This document shows positions 50,215 through 53,344 of a DNA stretch of 53,344 bases, piece after piece. Source of the DNA: CAYQTL01 sp964420405 (GTDB taxonomy: Bacteria; Acidobacteriota; Thermoanaerobaculia; Thermoanaerobaculales; Sulfomarinibacteraceae). The stretch spans positions 1-53,344 of the forward strand of contig CAYQTL010000025.1 in assembly GCA_964420405.1 (NCBI GenBank). The letters run 5' to 3'. The position numbers and the translations under genes were made by a program. The number at the start of each line of letters is the position of its first letter. The stretch's first letter is position 1. Under the pieces are notes generated by a model, which made no database searches, was not told the DNA's origin, and saw only the letters and a list, made by a program, of their open reading frames with translations.

Positions 50215-52838
50215 ACCGCCGGCTGTCGGGCGCGCGCTGGCGCGAGCTCGAGCCGCTGCTCGACGAGCTGCTCGAGCTCGAAGGAGCGGCCCGCGACCGG
50301 CGACTGGACGAGCTGGCGGGACGGGACGACCGCCTGCGCGAGGACCTGGGGTCGTTGCTCGACGGCGCCGACAACCCGCCGACCATCCTGCACAGCCCGT
50401 TCGACGACCCACACACAGACCCGCCGACGGCAGCGGATCCGCGGATCGGCACGTCGGTCGGCGGCTACCGGCTGGTCCGGCGGCTCGGCCAGGGCGGCAT
50501 GGCGACGGTCTACCTCGGCGAGCGCGACGACGGCGCGTTCGAGCACCGGGTGGCGGTCAAGCTGGTGCGGTCCGACGCCGCCGGCGAGGCCATCCTGCGC
50601 CGCTTCCAGGGGGAGCAGCGGATCCTGGCGGGCCTGTCGCACCCGAACGTCGCGAGGCTGTACGGCGGCGGCCTGACCGACGACGGCCAGCCGTTCATCG
50701 TGATGGAGCTGGTGGAGGGGACGCCGCTGACCGCGTACTGCGACCGCGACCGGCTCGGTGTGGAGGGGCGGCTGGAGCTGTTCGAGGCGGCCTGCACCGC
50801 CGTCGAGTACGCCCACGGCAACCTCGTGGTCCACCGCGATCTGAAGCCCTCGAACATCCTCGTCACCGCCGACGGCACCGTGAAGCTGCTCGACTTCGGG
50901 ATCGCCAAGCTGCTGGAGGAGGAGGCCGCCGGCGCGGGCACCCTCACATCCATGTACGGCCATCCGATGACGCCGGAGTTCGCGGCGCCGGAGCAGTTCT
51001 CGGGCGGGCAGGTCACGACGGCGACCGACGTCTACTCCCTCGGAGTGGTGCTGTACGAGCTGCTGACCGGCGCCCGGCCCCACGGTCCAGGACCACGGCT
51101 GCCCCACGAGATCGCCGCCGCGGTGCTCGAGACCGAGCCGGTCCGACCGTCCCAGGCGGTGGGCCGGTCCACCCGCGCCGAGGCCGCGCCCGAAGGCGGT
51201 GCCGGCCGGGCCGCCGAGGCGCGGGCCACCTCGCCGCAGCGGCTCGCCCACCGGCTGCGCGGCGACCTGGACACCATCGTCCTCAAGGCGCTGCGGCGGG
51301 ATCCCGGCCGCCGCTACCCGTCGGTCGCCGCGCTGCGGGAGGACCTCGAGCGCCACCGCCGCCACCTGCCGATCCGGGCCCGCCGCGAGTCGTGGCCGTA
51401 CCTGGCGGTGCGCTTCGCCCAGCGGCACGCGGTCGCGGTCGCCCTGTCGGCGGTGGTGCTGGCGTCGCTGGTCGGGGGCCTCGCCATGAGCCTCGCCGGA
51501 CAGCGCGCGGCGCGGCTGGAGGCGGCGACCTCGGAGCGGGTGTCGGAGTTCCTGGTCCAGCTGTTCCGGGCGTCGGATCCGACCTACGGCCGCAGCGGCT
51601 CGATGACCGCGGAGGACATGCTCGACGAGGCGTCGGCCCGGCTCGAGGCCACGCTCGACGAAGACCCTGCGATCCGGGCGCGCCTGCTGCAGACGATCGG
51701 CGAGTCGTACCAGGGGATCGGGGTGTACGACCGTGCCGAGGAGCTGATGACGGCGAGCAGCGAGCTGCTCGCCGAGGTCCGCGGCGGGGACCACCCGGAG
51801 ACGCTGGCGGCCCGCAACGCGCTGGCGGGGCTGTACCGCATGACGGGCCGGCTCGACGAGGCCGAGGCCGTGTACGACGAGCTGATCAAGCTCGCGGACG
51901 CGGGCGGGATGGACCGGATGCTCGAGGTCACGGTCGCCAACGACTACGGGGTGCTGCTGCGGGAGCGGGGCCGGCCCGCGGAGGCCGAGGCGCTGTACCG
52001 CCGGGCGCTGGACATCTTCCGCCGCCTCGGCACCGAGCGGAGCCAGGAGGCGGCGCGGACGCGCAGCAACCTCGCCATGGCGGTCCGGCAACAGGGTCGT
52101 CTCGAGGAGGCCGAGACGCTGCTGCGGGAGGCGCTCGAGATCCAGCGGGCGACGGTCGGCGAGCCCCACGGGGACGTGGCGACGGCGCTCAACAATCTGG
52201 CCGCCGTCGTGCGCCGCATGGGTGACCTCGAGCGGGCCGCCGAGCTGTACCGCGAGGCCCTCGAGCAGCGGGTGCGGGTCCACGGGGCGAGGCACCCGGC
52301 GGTGGCACAGAGCCTCAACAACGTCGGCTTCGTGCTGTACCAGCAGGGCGAGGTGGACGCCGCCCTGAGCAGCATCCGCGACGCCTACGCGATCTGGAGC
52401 GAGGTGTACGAGGGCGACCACCCGCAGCTGTACGCGGCGCTGTCCAACCTCGGGTCCATCTGCCGTGCCCAGGAGCGGTGGGACGAGGGCGACGGGTACC
52501 TGCGTCGCGCGGCGGAGATGATCGAGAGGATCCAGGGGCCCGACCATCCGGAGGTCGCCTCGGCGCTGGTCCGGTGGGGCGGGCTGCTCGTCGAGGCAGG
52601 GCGGCCGGGAGACGCCGTGCCGCTGCTCGACCGGGCGCTGGAGATCCGCCGGTCGGTGCTCGGAGACGACCACGAGGACACGGTGGGCGCCGCCGTCGAA
52701 GTGGCGTCGGCGCATCGGGCCTCCGGCGACCGCAGGGCCGCGGTGGCGGTGCTCGAGCCCGTGGCCGCGGCGACGGTCGGCAACGAGGCGGTCCATGCGG
52801 AGGTGGTCGCCGCGCTTCGGGCCGCCCGCGGCGAGTGA
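50211..52838 (+). CDS. Membrane Ser/Thr protein kinase with TPR repeats
   Basis: 875 residues from a GTG start overlapping the sigma gene stop. Kinase domain at about 80-360: GGYRLVRRLGQGGMATVYLG (P-loop), VAVKLV (Lys), HRDLKPSNILV (catalytic Asp), LLDFGIAKL (DFG), and APEQFSGGQVTTATDVYSLG. One transmembrane helix (AVALSAVVLASLVGGLAMSL) follows, then a long array of TPR/Kinesin-light-chain-like repeats to the C-terminus (e.g. AEALYRRALDIFRRLG, AETLLREALEIQRATVGEPH, VAQSLNNVGFVLYQQGEVDA). It probably senses a signal through the TPR part and phosphorylates the sigma factor or its partner; that link is inference from coupling. Confidence 0.9.
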   Translation: MNRRLSGARWRELEPLLDELLELEGAARDRRLDELAGRDDRLREDLGSLLDGADNPPTILHSPFDDPHTDPPTAADPRIGTSVGGYRLVRRLGQGGMATVYLGERDDGAFEHRVAVKLVRSDAAGEAILRRFQGEQRILAGLSHPNVARLYGGGLTDDGQPFIVMELVEGTPLTAYCDRDRLGVEGRLELFEAACTAVEYAHGNLVVHRDLKPSNILVTADGTVKLLDFGIAKLLEEEAAGAGTLTSMYGHPMTPEFAAPEQFSGGQVTTATDVYSLGVVLYELLTGARPHGPGPRLPHEIAAAVLETEPVRPSQAVGRSTRAEAAPEGGAGRAAEARATSPQRLAHRLRGDLDTIVLKALRRDPGRRYPSVAALREDLERHRRHLPIRARRESWPYLAVRFAQRHAVAVALSAVVLASLVGGLAMSLAGQRAARLEAATSERVSEFLVQLFRASDPTYGRSGSMTAEDMLDEASARLEATLDEDPAIRARLLQTIGESYQGIGVYDRAEELMTASSELLAEVRGGDHPETLAARNALAGLYRMTGRLDEAEAVYDELIKLADAGGMDRMLEVTVANDYGVLLRERGRPAEAEALYRRALDIFRRLGTERSQEAARTRSNLAMAVRQQGRLEEAETLLREALEIQRATVGEPHGDVATALNNLAAVVRRMGDLERAAELYREALEQRVRVHGARHPAVAQSLNNVGFVLYQQGEVDAALSSIRDAYAIWSEVYEGDHPQLYAALSNLGSICRAQERWDEGDGYLRRAAEMIERIQGPDHPEVASALVRWGGLLVEAGRPGDAVPLLDRALEIRRSVLGDDHEDTVGAAVEVASAHRASGDRRAAVAVLEPVAAATVGNEAVHAEVVAALRAARGE

Positions 52839-53071
52839 CGTTCCGAGCTGCGGAACCCGATGCGGGCGGCTCCGGGGAGGAGCGCCGCCTCGGGGGCCCC
52901 ATCCTGCCGCCGGGTCGGGTTCGCGCCGCCCGGTCCGATCCGCCCGCTCGCCTCCGCAGCGGCCTCCAGGAACGGAGGAGAGCGGCGGCCCTGGTCCGCT
53001 GGTCGATCGTCGTCCAGCCGGCACCGGTGTCACGCTGCCCGGGGCGGCGCTGGTCCGATCCTGAGACGCAC

Positions 53072-53100
53072 TTGCAATCACGGATCGTCCGTTGTACACA
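53072..53100 (+). promoter_or_regulatory. Promoter of the last gene
   Basis: TTGCAA (-35, 53072-53077), exactly 17 bases, TACACA (-10, 53095-53100). The ATG lies at 53128 with a GGAGGA site between. Confidence 0.5.
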
Positions 53101-53127
53101 TTGGGAGACGATTTTCGGAGGATCTTC

Positions 53128-53344
53128 ATGAGGATGCGTCTCCACACGGTCTCGTTCTGCTGTGCACTGCTCGCGCTCGTCGCCGCCGGTCCGGCGGAGG
53201 CCGCGCGCTGGATCATCGCCGCCGGCGCCCATGCCACCGGCAACGCGGGCACCAACTGGCGGACCGACCTGCGGCTCGCCGCGCCCGAGGCGGACCAGCC
53301 GGTCCAGGTCCGCGTCTACCTGCTGCCGAACGGCGCCGACAACG
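53128..53344 (+). CDS. Start of a secreted beta-domain protein (runs off the window)
   Basis: The first 72 residues are visible. Signal peptide MRMRLHTVSFCCALLALVAA with cleavage near GPAEAA. The mature part (AGAHATGNAGTNWRTDLRLA and APEADQPVQVRVYLLPNG) matches the type of domain in the protein at 8431-9705 (AGTFWTTQLMASSLADVEVE). Such 'GTxWRTDLxL' domains recur in large exported proteins; the rest of the gene is beyond the window, so no ending can be seen. Confidence 0.75.
   Translation, partial: MRMRLHTVSFCCALLALVAAGPAEAARWIIAAGAHATGNAGTNWRTDLRLAAPEADQPVQVRVYLLPNGADN

Noticed and set aside
50082..53255. A 1057-codon open frame antisense to the kinase.
   Set aside because: It is a shadow of the kinase gene and shows no independent motif.
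1..53344. CRISPR arrays, tRNA and rRNA genes, phage or integrase genes.
   Set aside because: I looked for regularly spaced repeats, the tRNA T-loop GGTTCGA context and integrase-like proteins and found none that hold up.

Overview
The window is GC-rich, densely coded bacterial chromosome with genes on both strands. I see no rRNA, tRNA, CRISPR array, integrase or intact insertion sequence. The best lineage guess is an acidobacterium of the Thermoanaerobaculia type, at moderate confidence. The reasons are an ECF sigma factor translationally coupled to a Ser/Thr kinase with TPR repeats, a TonB-type receptor with a carboxypeptidase-like domain, and many secreted proteins ending in a short DGFESGD-x-S-x-W segment. 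Other GC-rich groups with large secretomes are not excluded.

Left part (1-27000): secreted or surface proteins of modest or unknown function (LVIVD-repeat protein, TonB-type receptor, LamG-like protein, DUF4412-like protein, agmatine deiminase-M23 fusion, lipase-like hydrolase, beta-helix protein). Between them lie toxin-antitoxin modules (Phd/PIN at 2059-2744, AbrB/PIN at 5537-6185, MazEF at 14891-15431, a damaged HigB at 14484) and many gene relics. The relics include pieces of a RAYT-like (REP-associated transposase) gene and a sialidase-like gene with two in-frame TGA codons. A dispersed, REP-like intergenic element recurs at about seven places.

Middle part (27091-37162): a divergent glycan cassette (SAM methyltransferase and GT4 glycosyltransferase facing an FkbM methyltransferase and a GT39-like membrane glycosyltransferase), a two-domain polyphosphate kinase 2 family enzyme, an unrecognised 406-residue protein, a chalcone-isomerase-like protein and an OB-fold lipoprotein.

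Hydrogenase operon (37889-43547): five overlapping genes in the order hybO-hybA-hybB-hybC-hybD encode a complete periplasmic, membrane-attached group 1 [NiFe] uptake hydrogenase and its maturation protease. The small subunit has the standard proximal-cluster cysteine pattern and lacks the extra cysteines of oxygen-tolerant enzymes. It should pass electrons from H2 through HybA/HybB to quinone. The hyp cofactor-assembly genes are not in the window.

Right part (43816-53344): a cysteine-rich secreted protein, a methyltransferase, a CocE/NonD-type serine hydrolase, a c-type cytochrome lipoprotein, the ECF sigma factor/kinase pair, and the start of a secreted protein that resembles the one at 8431-9705.

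The most unusual features are the seven DGFESGD segments, one of which sits in the middle of a two-enzyme fusion, and the REP-like family together with its probable transposase relics. All family assignments are from reading motifs; no database search was possible.
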